Part shown: positions 1-11,095 of the stretch, in pieces | How positions within the stretch are numbered: the first letter of the stretch is position 1 | Layout of the letters: each line of letters starts with the position of its first letter | Assembly (NCBI RefSeq): GCF_009711185.1 | Contig: NZ_WMIF01000016.1 | Location: 1 to 64,000 of the forward strand | DNA length: 64,000 bases | Origin: Paracoccus limosus | GTDB taxonomy: Bacteria > Pseudomonadota > Alphaproteobacteria > Rhodobacterales > Rhodobacteraceae | Direction of reading: 5' to 3' | The notes under the pieces: model-generated | Databases searched by the model: none | What the model saw: only the letters and a program-made list of their open reading frames with translations | Told to the model about the DNA's origin: nothing | Translations under genes and position numbers: made by a program

Positions 1-1
1 C

Positions 2-124
2 CGAAACGCAGGCCCGCGTCGGCTGCGCCAGCTGGAAAGCTACGCCGCCACGGGCCTGCTCAACCGCGCGCCAAAGGGGTCACTTTTGGGCGCCGATCGG
101 GGGGGCCGTTTGGATGCCGATTGA
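2..124 (+). CDS. C-terminal end of an unknown protein (partial)
   Basis: Open frame entering from the left edge and ending in TGA at 122-124. The visible tail is about 40 residues, has a plausible helical stretch (RRLRQLESYAATGLL), and cannot be assigned to a family. Its stop overlaps the TTG start of the next gene (TTGA at 121-124), the arrangement expected for two translationally coupled genes. That overlap is the main reason to think this frame is real, since all three forward frames are open here. The frame used by the next gene is also open to the left edge, so the alternative is that the downstream gene simply begins further left. Confidence 0.4.
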   Translation, partial: RNAGPRRLRQLESYAATGLLNRAPKGSLLGADRGGRLDAD

Positions 125-612
125 CAGTCGCGCGTTTCCGCATGCTGACCAACTTCAGCCGCGATCTGGGGCCGAACGGTACGATGATCTTCGGCGGCCA
201 GGCCGCCCACTTTGCCTGGATCGAGGCACGCTCGTCCTACGTCCACGGCAACTTCGCCGCCACAATCCTGCTGTGCCAGGGGCTGGTCGAGCATCTACTG
301 GCGGCCTGGTTGCACGTCGGCCTTCTGATTGACGACATCCCCAACCGGATCTCCTTTCGTGAAACCCTGCGCCGCTGCCGCGAGCGGGACGTGATCTCCG
401 ATCTGGACGTGACCGACCTGCAAAGGCTGATGGGCCTGCGCACCCCGCTGTCCCATTTCCGGCACGCCGATGATGCCGGCAATCTCGACCGCCGCTCGCT
501 CGACACCGGCCAGCACGCCGCCGACGTCGTTCGCCACGACGCCATCTTCGCCATCGGCCTCGCCGTCAGAATGCTGGCCAAGCCCGCCTTCCGCCTTGGA
601 CCGACCGCCTGA
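121..612 (+). CDS. HEPN-like domain protein, unknown function
   Basis: Predicted 163-residue protein. Residues about 33-66 form a helix-rich segment (EARSSYVHGNFAATILLCQG) and residues 107-112 read RTPLSH, which fits the R-x4-6-H signature of HEPN domains. It is followed by a further predicted helix (about 135-155). HEPN proteins are often ribonuclease toxins or parts of phage-defence systems, but some are structural, so a nuclease role is inference. The start is taken as TTG at 121 because it overlaps the previous stop; ATG at 142 is an alternative. It lies on the 3' side of tRNA-Ser, a common integration position for accessory DNA. Confidence 0.5.
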   Translation: MTVARFRMLTNFSRDLGPNGTMIFGGQAAHFAWIEARSSYVHGNFAATILLCQGLVEHLLAAWLHVGLLIDDIPNRISFRETLRRCRERDVISDLDVTDLQRLMGLRTPLSHFRHADDAGNLDRRSLDTGQHAADVVRHDAIFAIGLAVRMLAKPAFRLGPTA

Positions 613-776
613 GCCGGGTGCCGCGACGCCATTACGGTTCGACTCCGGTTCCATCCCGCTAACGCCCCTCTCGTCGAAGTGCTCAGCCTGGCCCTGAAAT
701 AAACAATCCCTGCCAATGGCTTGCAGAACTTTACCAAATCCGCGCAGTCAACAGGTCCGGAGAATATCGGCCCGGA

Positions 777-886
777 GAGAACGCTTTCGGGCCTACTGGC
801 ACCGGGGCCAGTGCTCAGCCCCTCCCGCATAACCCTCGAAAACAACGGAATAATCCGGCCGCAGCCGGATCGGGAGAACGCTTTCG
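777..886. repeat. 13-bp direct repeat beside tRNA-Ser
   Basis: GAGAACGCTTTCG occurs at 777-789 and again at 874-886, 97 bp apart, just outside the 3' end of the tRNA gene. The 284 bp between the HEPN-like gene and the tRNA hold no convincing gene. The repeat may be a remnant of recombination or part of two similar hairpins; its function is unknown. Confidence 0.5.
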
Positions 887-896
887 CAAGGGCAAG

Positions 897-986
897 TGGC
901 GGAGAGGGTGGGATTCGAACCCACGGAACCCTTGCAGGCTCAACGGTTTTCGAGACCGCCCCGTTCGACCACTCCGGCACCTCTCC
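897..986 (-). tRNA. tRNA-Ser (anticodon CGA)
   Basis: On the minus strand the gene begins GGAGAGG and ends CCTCTCC-G-CCA, giving a perfect 7-bp acceptor stem with an encoded CCA (plus-strand 897-899 reads TGG). The anticodon arm GCGGT-CTCGAAA-ACCGT places CGA in the loop, reading UCG codons. A long variable arm and the T-loop TTCGAAT are visible. The total of about 90 nt is normal for a class II tRNA such as serine. Confidence 0.96.
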
Positions 987-1113
987 GCGCTTCTTGGGTG
1001 GTGGCGGGGATTTAGACGGGACGGGGTTGAAGCGCAAGGGGCTTCGCGCGAAAAAAACGGCGAAACTTTCAAGGCGGTGTCCCAATGTCCGATTTTCCCC
1101 GAAAACCTGCGCC

Positions 1114-2172
1114 ATGCTGCTGATCGGCGCGCTTGCTCATCCGGCGCTGCGGCTGCGGCTGGCGCCTCAGGCGGTGGCGGCGCCGCCGATTGCGTGCCGG
1201 CTCTCGGGCGGTGGCCGGGCCGGGATTCTGGCCGGAGGCTTTGCCGCGCTGCGGCCCGGTCTGGGTCAGATCCCGGCATGGCGCACCGATTGGACGCCGC
1301 AATTGCGGCGCTATGCGGCGATCTTCGACCTGCACCCGCAAGAGGTCGAGGGCCAGCAGGTGCTGGGCGTGCAGACCGGCGATTCCGATCCCGATCTGGC
1401 GTGGCAGCCCGAACTGGCCGGCGCCATGGCGGACTGGTTGCTGAACCTGCCCGAAACCCGCCCGGCCGAGGCCATCCGCCAGCGCCTGAACGGCATCGCC
1501 ATTTGGGTCGCCTCGCGCCTTCGGGCGGCGCAGGACAGCGCGCATCTGCCGCAGCTGGGCCCCGAGGGGGACGAGCGGTTGCAGGTGCTGGACCGGCACG
1601 AGCCCTATGCGAATTTCTTTTCGGTCGAGGAACTGACCCTGCGCCACCGCCGCCATCGTGGCGACTGGACGCCCGAGGTGCTGCGGGCGGTCTTTGTCTC
1701 GGGCGATGCCACGGTGGTGCTGCCCTGGGATCCGGTGCGCGACACCGTGCTGCTGATCGACCAGTTCCGCGCGGCCCCGGCGGCACGGGGCGATCTGCAA
1801 CCGTGGTTCTATGAAACCGTTGCCGGCCGCGTCGATCCGGGCGAGACGCCCGAGACCGCCGCCCTGCGCGAGGCGCTGGAGGAGGCCGGGCTGCCGCTGC
1901 GCCAGCTGCTGCCCGGGCCGCACAACTATCCCAGCCCCGGCATGCTGGCCGAGTTCCTGTATCTTTACGTTGGCATTGCCGATCTGCCCGAGACGGCGGC
2001 GGGTTTCGGCGGGCTTGATGCCGAGGACGAGGACATCCGCAGCCATATCCTGCCGCGCGCCGAGCTGACGCGCATGGCCATGTCGGGCCAGATCCGCAAC
2101 GGGCCGCTTCTGTCGCTGGCGCTGTGGCTGGAACTGGCGCATGAGGATCTGCGCAGGAAACTTCCGGGCTAA
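1114..2172 (+). CDS. trgB: Nudix hydrolase, TrgB-like (tellurite resistance type)
   Basis: Protein of 352 residues. The C-terminal half carries a complete Nudix box (GRVDPGETPETAALREALEE, about residues 240-260), the metal site of enzymes such as ADP-ribose pyrophosphatases. The N-terminal part (MLLIGALAHPALRLRL) looks like a degenerate gamma-glutamylcyclotransferase/AIG2 fold, the two-domain layout I recall for TrgB of Rhodobacter sphaeroides. A cysteine synthase gene follows about 100 bp downstream, as in the trgAB-cysK tellurite locus. No trgA is visible upstream; a tRNA is there instead. ATG at 1114 has no strong ribosome site and the start is uncertain. The exact substrate is unknown. 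Confidence 0.8.
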   Translation: MLLIGALAHPALRLRLAPQAVAAPPIACRLSGGGRAGILAGGFAALRPGLGQIPAWRTDWTPQLRRYAAIFDLHPQEVEGQQVLGVQTGDSDPDLAWQPELAGAMADWLLNLPETRPAEAIRQRLNGIAIWVASRLRAAQDSAHLPQLGPEGDERLQVLDRHEPYANFFSVEELTLRHRRHRGDWTPEVLRAVFVSGDATVVLPWDPVRDTVLLIDQFRAAPAARGDLQPWFYETVAGRVDPGETPETAALREALEEAGLPLRQLLPGPHNYPSPGMLAEFLYLYVGIADLPETAAGFGGLDAEDEDIRSHILPRAELTRMAMSGQIRNGPLLSLALWLELAHEDLRRKLPG

Positions 2173-2269
2173 ATCCCGGGTTTACTTCGGCGGCGACGGC
2201 CCGGCCGGGGTTGCCGCCATCCGACGCACCCGTGTAAACCGGGGCGATCCATTCGCGAAAGGCCAAGCC

Positions 2270-3301
2270 ATGCGCATCTGCCCCGACCTCGCCTCTGCCA
2301 TCGGCAATACCCCCCTGATCCGCCTGCGCCGGGCGTCCGAAGAAACGGGCTGCGAGATTCTGGGCAAGGCCGAATTCATGAACCCCGGCCAGTCGGTCAA
2401 GGACCGCGCCGCGCTTTATATCATCCGCGACGCGGTGGCGCGGGGCGAATTGAAGCCGGGCGGCACCATCGTCGAGGGCACCGCCGGCAACACCGGCATC
2501 GGTCTGGCGCTGGTCGGCGCCTCGATGGGCTTCCGCTCGGTCATCGTCATCCCCGAGACGCAGAGCCAGGAGAAAAAGGACATGCTGCGTCTGGCCGGTG
2601 CCGAACTGGTCGAGGTTCCGGCGCAGCCCTACAAGAACCCGAACAACTATGTGCGCTATTCCGGCCGTCTGGCCGAGGAACTGGCGCGGACCGAACCGAA
2701 CGGCGCGATCTGGGCCAACCAGTTCGACAATACCGCCAACCGTCAGGCACATGTCGAAACCACCGGCCCCGAGATCTGGGAACAGACCGGCGGCCGGGTC
2801 GATGGCTTCATCTGCGCCGTGGGCTCGGGCGGCACGCTGGCCGGCGTCGCCGATGCCCTGCAACCCAAGGGCGTCAAGATCGGCCTTGCCGACCCCGAGG
2901 GCGCGGCGCTTTACAGCTTCTACACCGAGGGCGTGTTCGACAGCCCCGGTTCCTCGATCACCGAGGGCATCGGCCAGGGCCGCATCACCGCGAACCTCGA
3001 AGGCTTCACCCCCGATTTCGCCTATCGCATCTCTGATGCCGAGGCGCTGCCGGTGATCTTTGACCTGCTGGAGTACGAGGGGCTTTGCTTGGGTGGCTCG
3101 TCCGGGGTCAACATCGCCGGCGCGATCCGCATGGCGCGCGATATGGGCCCGGGCCATGTCATCACCACCGTGCTCTGCGACTACGGCACGCGCTACCAGA
3201 CCAAGCTCTTCAACCCGGACTTCCTGCGCGCCAAAAGCTTGCCCGTGCCGCAATGGATGGTGCGCAAACCCGCCGAACTGCCCGAAGTCTTCGAGGATTG
3301 A
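2270..3301 (+). CDS. cysK: Cysteine synthase
   Basis: Pyridoxal-phosphate enzyme of 343 residues that makes L-cysteine from O-acetylserine and sulfide in the cytoplasm. Visible signatures are the start IGNTPLIRL, the Schiff-base lysine in NPGQSVKDRA (Lys44), the loop EGTAGNTGIGLA and the phosphate-binding VGSGGTLAG. The length is a little above the classical 310-320 residues, mostly at the C terminus. It follows the trgB-like gene in the same direction, matching the Rhodobacter tellurite locus, where extra cysteine synthesis was linked to tellurite tolerance. The MscS-type gene starts 9 bp downstream, so the two may share a transcript. Confidence 0.93.
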   Translation: MRICPDLASAIGNTPLIRLRRASEETGCEILGKAEFMNPGQSVKDRAALYIIRDAVARGELKPGGTIVEGTAGNTGIGLALVGASMGFRSVIVIPETQSQEKKDMLRLAGAELVEVPAQPYKNPNNYVRYSGRLAEELARTEPNGAIWANQFDNTANRQAHVETTGPEIWEQTGGRVDGFICAVGSGGTLAGVADALQPKGVKIGLADPEGAALYSFYTEGVFDSPGSSITEGIGQGRITANLEGFTPDFAYRISDAEALPVIFDLLEYEGLCLGGSSGVNIAGAIRMARDMGPGHVITTVLCDYGTRYQTKLFNPDFLRAKSLPVPQWMVRKPAELPEVFED

Positions 3302-3309
3302 GACCTGCC

Positions 3310-5790
3310 ATGCCCCGGCTGACCAAGCTGATCGCGGCTTTCGTAACCGCGCTGTCGCTGTTTCTTGCCGTGTCCGCCTGGGCGCAGGACCAGCCGCAGG
3401 CGCCGGATTACGACGCCTGGAACAAGCTGGCCGGGCAGGCCGAGCAGATTCTTGAAAGCGGGCAGGCCAATGATGCCCGCCTGCAATCCATCCGCGATCA
3501 GGTCGTGGGCTGGCGCGACCGGTTCAAGGCGGCCGAGGGCACCAATTCAACCCGCATCGCCACCCTTAAGGATCAGATCAACGCCCTTGGGCCGCCACCG
3601 GCCGAGGGCCAGACCGAATCGGACGATATCGCCGCCCGGCGCAAGGATCTGAACGACCAGCTGTCGCAATTGCAGGCCCCCGGCCTGCAGGCGGTCGAGG
3701 GGTTCGGTCGCGCCGACGGCATCGTGCAGCAGATCGACCAGACGGTGCGCCAGCGCCAGACCTTCGCGCTGATCCGTCGCACGCCGACACCGCTGAACCC
3801 CGCCAACTGGGGCCCGGCGCTGGCCGAGGCCGGCGGCGTCGGCATGCATGTCTATGACGAGGTTCAGACCGGCTGGGCCGATTTCGGCAACAGCCCCGAC
3901 CTGACCAGCCGGATTCTGGTGACACTGGGCTTTCTGGCTGCGGCTCTGCTGTTGCTGTCGCGGGGCCGGCGCTGGGTGGATTCGCTGCCCGGGCGGCTGT
4001 CGGCGCGGGCCAGCGAACGCTCGCGCGCCGCACTGATCTTTGCGGTGTCGCTGGGCCAGATCGCCATTCCCTTCATCGGCATCGTGCTGGCGACCGCCGC
4101 CCTGATCGCGACCGAGCTTTTCGGCGATTGGGGCGTGCCGCTGTTGCGCTCGATCCCGCAGGCGGGGATGGCATTCTTTGGCGGCTTCTGGCTGGCGCGG
4201 CGGCTCTTCCCCGAGCCGGGCACCGCCGTCACCCCTCCCTTGCCTTTGCCCGAAGAGAACCGCCGGCAGGCCGCGTTCCGCGCCACCATGCTGGCGCTGT
4301 CGGTGGCGCTGCATCAGCTGTTTTCGCGCACGGTGCTGCCGCTGTCGGGGTTCCACAGCCAGAACGATTCGCTGACCGTGCCGCAGCGCCTCAGCGAGGC
4401 CTCGGCCGGGGTCTGGCATTTCCTGATGATTCTGGTGGCGGCGTTTTTCCTGTTCCAGCTCAGCAATGTCCTGCGCCGGCTGCGGCCCACTGACAGCGAG
4501 GCCCCCGATTATCGCATCCGGCTGGTGGCCTTTCTGGCCGCGCTGGGCCGGGTCGTCGCCGTGGTCTCGCCGCTGCTGGCGGCGGCGGGCTATGTGACCG
4601 GAGCGAATGCGCTTTTGTGGTCGACGATCCTGACGCTGGCGCTGGTCGGTCTGCTGCTGGTGCTGCAGGATTTCATCGGCGATCTTTACGCGCTTGCCAA
4701 GGGCGGCGACCAGAAGGCGGCGCGCGACGCGCTGATGCCGGTGCTGATCGGCTTTGCACTGGTGCTGTTGTCGGCGCCACTGTTTGCGCTGATCTGGGGG
4801 GCTCGGACCAGCGATCTGGCCGAGGCCTGGACCCGCGCGCAGCTGGGCTTCAGCTTTGGCGGGGTGACGCTGTCGCCCTTTGCCATCCTGACCTGCCTTG
4901 TGGTGTTCATCATCGGCTATTCGCTGACCGGCTTTGTGCAGGGCGCGATGCGCAGCTCGATCCTGCCCAAGACCAAGCTGGATCCGGGTGGCCAGAACGC
5001 CGTCAGCTCGATCATCGGCTATGTCGGCATCGCGCTGTCGGCGCTGCTGGCGATCACCTCGGCGGGGATCAACCTGTCCTCGCTGGCGGTCGTCGCCGGT
5101 GCCCTGTCGGTCGGTATCGGTTTCGGCATGCAGCAGGTGGTGTCGAACTTTGTTTCGGGCATCATCCTGCTGGTCGAGCGTCCGATCGCCGTCGGCGACT
5201 GGATCGAGGTCAGCGGCCAGCAGGGCATCGTCAAGAAGATGGCGGTGCGTGCGACCCAGATCCGCACCTTCGACCGCAACGACATCATCATCCCGAACTC
5301 GAACCTGATCACGCAGCCGGTGACCAACTGGACGCGGGGCAGCCTGCAGGGGCGCATCATCATCCCGCTGACCGTCAGTGTCACCGCCGACAGCCGCGAG
5401 GTGGCGCGACTTATGATCGAGATCGCCGAGGATCAGCCGACCATCATGGTCAACCCCGCGCCGGTGGCCTTCCTGCGCACGATCACCTCGACCGGGCTGA
5501 CCTTCGAGCTGCGCGCGGTGGTGGCCGACATCAATGGCGGCACCGCCGTGGTGTCCGAGATCAACCACCAGATCCTCAAGCGTTTCGCCGAGGCCGGGAT
5601 TTCCCTGCCGGGCAGCACGCGGGCGTCGCAGGACGTCTATCTTTACAAGACCGCCGAGGCACCGGCACCCGCAGCCGGCGAGGATGGCGGGGACGCAGAT
5701 CTGCCGGCTACTGTGCCCAGCCAGACCGACCCGCCGTCGCATGTCTCGCGCGATTTCGGCCCGGCGGCGGGGCAGGACGGGCGGGCCTAG
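3310..5790 (+). CDS. Mechanosensitive ion channel, DUF3772 plus MscS domains
   Basis: Inner-membrane channel of 826 residues, far longer than MscS itself. A signal peptide (to about residue 25, ending SAWAQ) is followed by a periplasmic, coiled-coil-rich DUF3772 region to about residue 190. Many transmembrane helices come next, then the MscS core at about 580-720 with the glycine-rich pore helix (SVGIGFGMQQVVSNFVSGII) and the beta domain (VERPIAVGDWIEV). Such large MscK/MscM-like channels release solutes on hypo-osmotic shock. The acidic, alanine-rich tail is probably disordered. It starts 9 bp after cysK. Confidence 0.9.
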   Translation: MPRLTKLIAAFVTALSLFLAVSAWAQDQPQAPDYDAWNKLAGQAEQILESGQANDARLQSIRDQVVGWRDRFKAAEGTNSTRIATLKDQINALGPPPAEGQTESDDIAARRKDLNDQLSQLQAPGLQAVEGFGRADGIVQQIDQTVRQRQTFALIRRTPTPLNPANWGPALAEAGGVGMHVYDEVQTGWADFGNSPDLTSRILVTLGFLAAALLLLSRGRRWVDSLPGRLSARASERSRAALIFAVSLGQIAIPFIGIVLATAALIATELFGDWGVPLLRSIPQAGMAFFGGFWLARRLFPEPGTAVTPPLPLPEENRRQAAFRATMLALSVALHQLFSRTVLPLSGFHSQNDSLTVPQRLSEASAGVWHFLMILVAAFFLFQLSNVLRRLRPTDSEAPDYRIRLVAFLAALGRVVAVVSPLLAAAGYVTGANALLWSTILTLALVGLLLVLQDFIGDLYALAKGGDQKAARDALMPVLIGFALVLLSAPLFALIWGARTSDLAEAWTRAQLGFSFGGVTLSPFAILTCLVVFIIGYSLTGFVQGAMRSSILPKTKLDPGGQNAVSSIIGYVGIALSALLAITSAGINLSSLAVVAGALSVGIGFGMQQVVSNFVSGIILLVERPIAVGDWIEVSGQQGIVKKMAVRATQIRTFDRNDIIIPNSNLITQPVTNWTRGSLQGRIIIPLTVSVTADSREVARLMIEIAEDQPTIMVNPAPVAFLRTITSTGLTFELRAVVADINGGTAVVSEINHQILKRFAEAGISLPGSTRASQDVYLYKTAEAPAPAAGEDGGDADLPATVPSQTDPPSHVSRDFGPAAGQDGRA

Positions 5791-5819
5791 GCCGGGCAAG
5801 GCGCGCCTCGGCGGGCCGG

Positions 5820-6890
5820 TCAGGCCCGCAGCCGGCGCGGCGGCTCCTGCTCGGGCACGCCCTCTTGCGACAACAGCACCGCCACCGGCCGCAACCACGG
5901 GATCTGCGCGCAGACGATCATCACCGCCACCATGATCGGCACCGCCAGAAAAGTGCCGGCAATGCCCCAGACCGCGCCCCAGAAGGCCAGCGCCAGCACG
6001 ATCCCGAACGAGGACAGCCGCAACGTCTGACCCAGCAGCATCGGGTCAAAGATATTGCCGATGACGAAATGCACCATGGTCGCCAGCCCGCCCACGACAA
6101 CCGTGGTGGTGGGATCGCCGGTCTGCGCCAGAATAACCGCCGCCGTGATCACCATGGCGATGATCGAGCCGATGGTCGGGATAAAATTCAGGATGAAGGT
6201 CAGCGTGGCGATGGCCCCCGCCAGTTCCAGCCCGGCGGCGCGGAACAGCGCCCAGATCAGCGCCGCCGTCACCGCGCTGATCGCGGCCTTGACCACCAGA
6301 TAGCGGTTCACCCGGCGCATGATGGTATGGATGATGCCCATGACCTCGCCGGCGCGGGTGGCATCGCCCGTCAGCCGCTCGATCTTGATCGGGAACCAGA
6401 TCCGCTCGCTGAACATGAAGCCCACGAAGGTCAGGATCAGCACCGAGCCTGAGATCAGGTTCGAGGCCTGCGCGGCCGCCGAACGGATCCAGCCCGCCAC
6501 GTCGATATTGCCAAGGAAGGTGGTGATGCTTTCCTGCGCCTTCGGCCCCCAGCGCTGGCTAAGGCTGGACAGCACCGCCTGCGCGCGGTCCGAATAGGCG
6601 ATCGAGGTCGAGACCACCTCGTTGATCTGGCTGACCACGGCGGTTGCGGCCCAAAGCACGCCGACGGTGATCGCGATCAGCGCCAGCGTCGTTGCCAGCC
6701 AATTGGGCACTTTCAGCCGGGCAAAGGCAGAGATCGCATCCGATGTCAGGGAAAAGATGATGATGGCAAAGGCAAGGCAGATCAGGATGAAGCGCGCCTG
6801 CACCAGCAATGCCAGAATCAGGCCAAAGGCAATGACCCCCAGAAAGCCGGTCTGCAACCGCTCGCTCAGCTGCGAGTCACGCGCCTTCAA
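5820..6890 (-). CDS. AI-2E family (PerM/TqsA-type) membrane transporter
   Basis: Membrane protein of 356 residues with about eight hydrophobic segments: two pairs near the N terminus (residues 15-40 and 60-85) and a cluster at about 200-330. The pattern and the conserved stretch FILNFIPTIGSIIA fit the AI-2E/UPF0118 family. Family members export autoinducer-2 or act as Na+/H+ antiporters, and the substrate cannot be told here. The start is TTG at 6890, since an in-frame stop lies four codons upstream and GAGG sits about 8 nt before it. It lies 62 bp downstream of gyrA on the same strand and may be read through from it. Confidence 0.85.
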   Translation of the reverse strand: MKARDSQLSERLQTGFLGVIAFGLILALLVQARFILICLAFAIIIFSLTSDAISAFARLKVPNWLATTLALIAITVGVLWAATAVVSQINEVVSTSIAYSDRAQAVLSSLSQRWGPKAQESITTFLGNIDVAGWIRSAAAQASNLISGSVLILTFVGFMFSERIWFPIKIERLTGDATRAGEVMGIIHTIMRRVNRYLVVKAAISAVTAALIWALFRAAGLELAGAIATLTFILNFIPTIGSIIAMVITAAVILAQTGDPTTTVVVGGLATMVHFVIGNIFDPMLLGQTLRLSSFGIVLALAFWGAVWGIAGTFLAVPIMVAVMIVCAQIPWLRPVAVLLSQEGVPEQEPPRRLRA

Positions 6891-6952
6891 TGGCCATCCT
6901 CATGTCCTTTGCGGGCCGGGGCAGGGCGGTTCCCACCCCGGCGGGGCCGGGA

Positions 6953-9700
<2,748 letters not shown>

Positions 9701-9783
9701 AGGGTTCGCCTCAACATCTTGTTGAGAAACGGTCTATCCCATACCAGCCCAAGGTGCAATCTTTGCCCGTCCCGCCGCCAAGG

Positions 9784-9805
9784 AAAAGCCGGCGAAAGGC
9801 CGGTT
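9784..9805 (-). terminator. Rho-independent terminator of the dsbB-like gene
   Basis: On the minus strand a stem CCGGC/GCCGG with a 5-nt CTTTC loop, extended by A-T pairs and one wobble, is followed by CTTTT. It sits directly after the stop codon of the dsbB-like gene and upstream of gyrA. Confidence 0.55.
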
Positions 9806-10300
9806 TCAGGCCAGCCCGCCGACCCGGTTGCGCCGACGCAGGCAGGCCGCCCAGATGCCCGCCAGCATGGCCGAGCAGATCGCGTTCCAGCCCGCCATCG
9901 AGATGCCGAACAGGCTCCATGCGATCTGGTCGCAGCGCACCACCGGCGCGGCCTGCAGCGCGGTCACCAGATCCTGCGTGGACATGTTGGCCAACCCGCT
10001 GACCCCGCCCGAGCAATGCTGCGGCCCGGCCCAAAGTTTCAGCTCGACCCCGGCGTGATAGGAGGCAAGGCCAAAGGCCGCCAGCGCTGCCAGCAGACCC
10101 AGCGCGACCAGCGAGCGCCGCCAGCCGACCACCGCGATGGCAAGCCCCGACAGCGCCGCGACCACATGCGGCCAGCGCTGCAACAGGCACAGCTCGCAGG
10201 GCGCATATCCCAGCGCCTGAAAGGTCAGCGCGGCGGCCAGCAGCGCGGCCGAACCCGCGCCTGCCAGCATGGCCAGTTCTCTTTGGGTCATCTGCTTCAT
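9806..10300 (-). CDS. dsbB: Disulfide bond formation protein B (DsbB family)
   Basis: Inner-membrane protein of 164 residues with four predicted helices. DsbB passes electrons from periplasmic DsbA to quinone and so drives disulfide formation. Both cysteine pairs are present: Cys35-Cys38 in PCELCLLQRW near the first periplasmic loop, and Cys96 and Cys123 in the second loop. Arg/Gln after the CxxC fit the quinone site. No dsbA is adjacent. ATG at 10300 is used; a second ATG four codons later is also possible. The gene appears to be a single unit ending in its own terminator. Confidence 0.88.
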   Translation of the reverse strand: MKQMTQRELAMLAGAGSAALLAAALTFQALGYAPCELCLLQRWPHVVAALSGLAIAVVGWRRSLVALGLLAALAAFGLASYHAGVELKLWAGPQHCSGGVSGLANMSTQDLVTALQAAPVVRCDQIAWSLFGISMAGWNAICSAMLAGIWAACLRRRNRVGGLA

Positions 10301-10352
10301 CCGTTCGGGTTAGGGCCTCTGCCGCAAGCCGGCAAATCCCAATGGTGTGATC

Positions 10353-10949
10353 TCAGTGCCGCTTCCAGGTCACGACACGATAAAGATAGGCCGCAACCAC
10401 GGCGATGACGACCAGCTTGGACAGCGGATCGACATAGCCTTCGACGCGGGTATAGTTTTCATGCAGCAGCAGGCCGGCAAAAGTCAGGGCGGCGGTCCAG
10501 ACCGCGCTGCCTGCCGCGGTAAAGACCAGAAACTTGCCAAAGGGCATCCGCGCCAGCCCCGCCGGGACCGAGATCAGCGTCCGGATCGCCGGGATCATGC
10601 GGCCAAAGAACACCGCCGCCGCGCCATGACGCTCGAACCAGCCGCGCGCATTGTCGATATCGGCGGGCGACAGCGCCATCAGCCGGCCATAGCGGCCCGC
10701 AAAGCGCTTGATGCGCGCCTCGCCGATCCACATGCCGATGAAATACCATGTCATGGTGCCGACGGTCGAACCCAGCGTGCCGATCAGGATGGTCAGCCCC
10801 AGCGACAGCTTGCCCTGCGCGGCCAGAAATCCGGCCAGCGGCATGATCACCTCCGAGGGAATCGGCGGGAACAGGTGCTCGGCCACCATCAGCAGGAAAA
10901 CCCCCAGATAGCCCCAGCTATCGATCGTCGAGACAACCCAGTCGAACAT
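10353..10949 (-). CDS. DedA/SNARE-associated family membrane protein
   Basis: Protein of 198 residues with the DedA signature: an N-terminal EHLFPPIPSEVIMPLAG re-entrant segment, a glycine-rich helix (GTLGSTVGTMTWYFIG), and the later FFGRMIPAIRTLISVPAG with its conserved arginines. DedA proteins affect membrane potential and cell division, and some are polyprenyl-phosphate or phospholipid flippases; which applies here is unknown. It lies 52 bp upstream of dsbB on the same strand, so the two could be co-transcribed. Confidence 0.9.
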   Translation of the reverse strand: MFDWVVSTIDSWGYLGVFLLMVAEHLFPPIPSEVIMPLAGFLAAQGKLSLGLTILIGTLGSTVGTMTWYFIGMWIGEARIKRFAGRYGRLMALSPADIDNARGWFERHGAAAVFFGRMIPAIRTLISVPAGLARMPFGKFLVFTAAGSAVWTAALTFAGLLLHENYTRVEGYVDPLSKLVVIAVVAAYLYRVVTWKRH

Positions 10950-11095
10950 CAGCTTCTCCTGCTTGCGCCTGCCTGCATCCTTGCGCGGCCTTGCTGGCCA
11001 GCATGGCCGCGACTGTCAAGCCTGCGTGGCAGTTGCAGCAGGGGGGATTTCGGGCCACTCTGCGGCCCTGAGGTGCTTCAACGCGGGGGAAAACC

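Noticed and set aside
640-670. T-arm-like sequence GGTTCGACTCC, possible tRNA remnant
   Set aside because: Only three of five T-stem pairs form and no acceptor or anticodon arm can be built.
815-3253. Long minus-strand open frame of about 800 codons
   Set aside because: Shadow of trgB-like and cysK on the plus strand; composition is Arg/Ala/Pro/Gly-rich, it overlaps the tRNA and no domain can be read.
3547-5898. Long minus-strand open frame opposite the MscS-type gene
   Set aside because: High-GC shadow frame; the plus-strand frame has a clear signal peptide, helices and MscS core.
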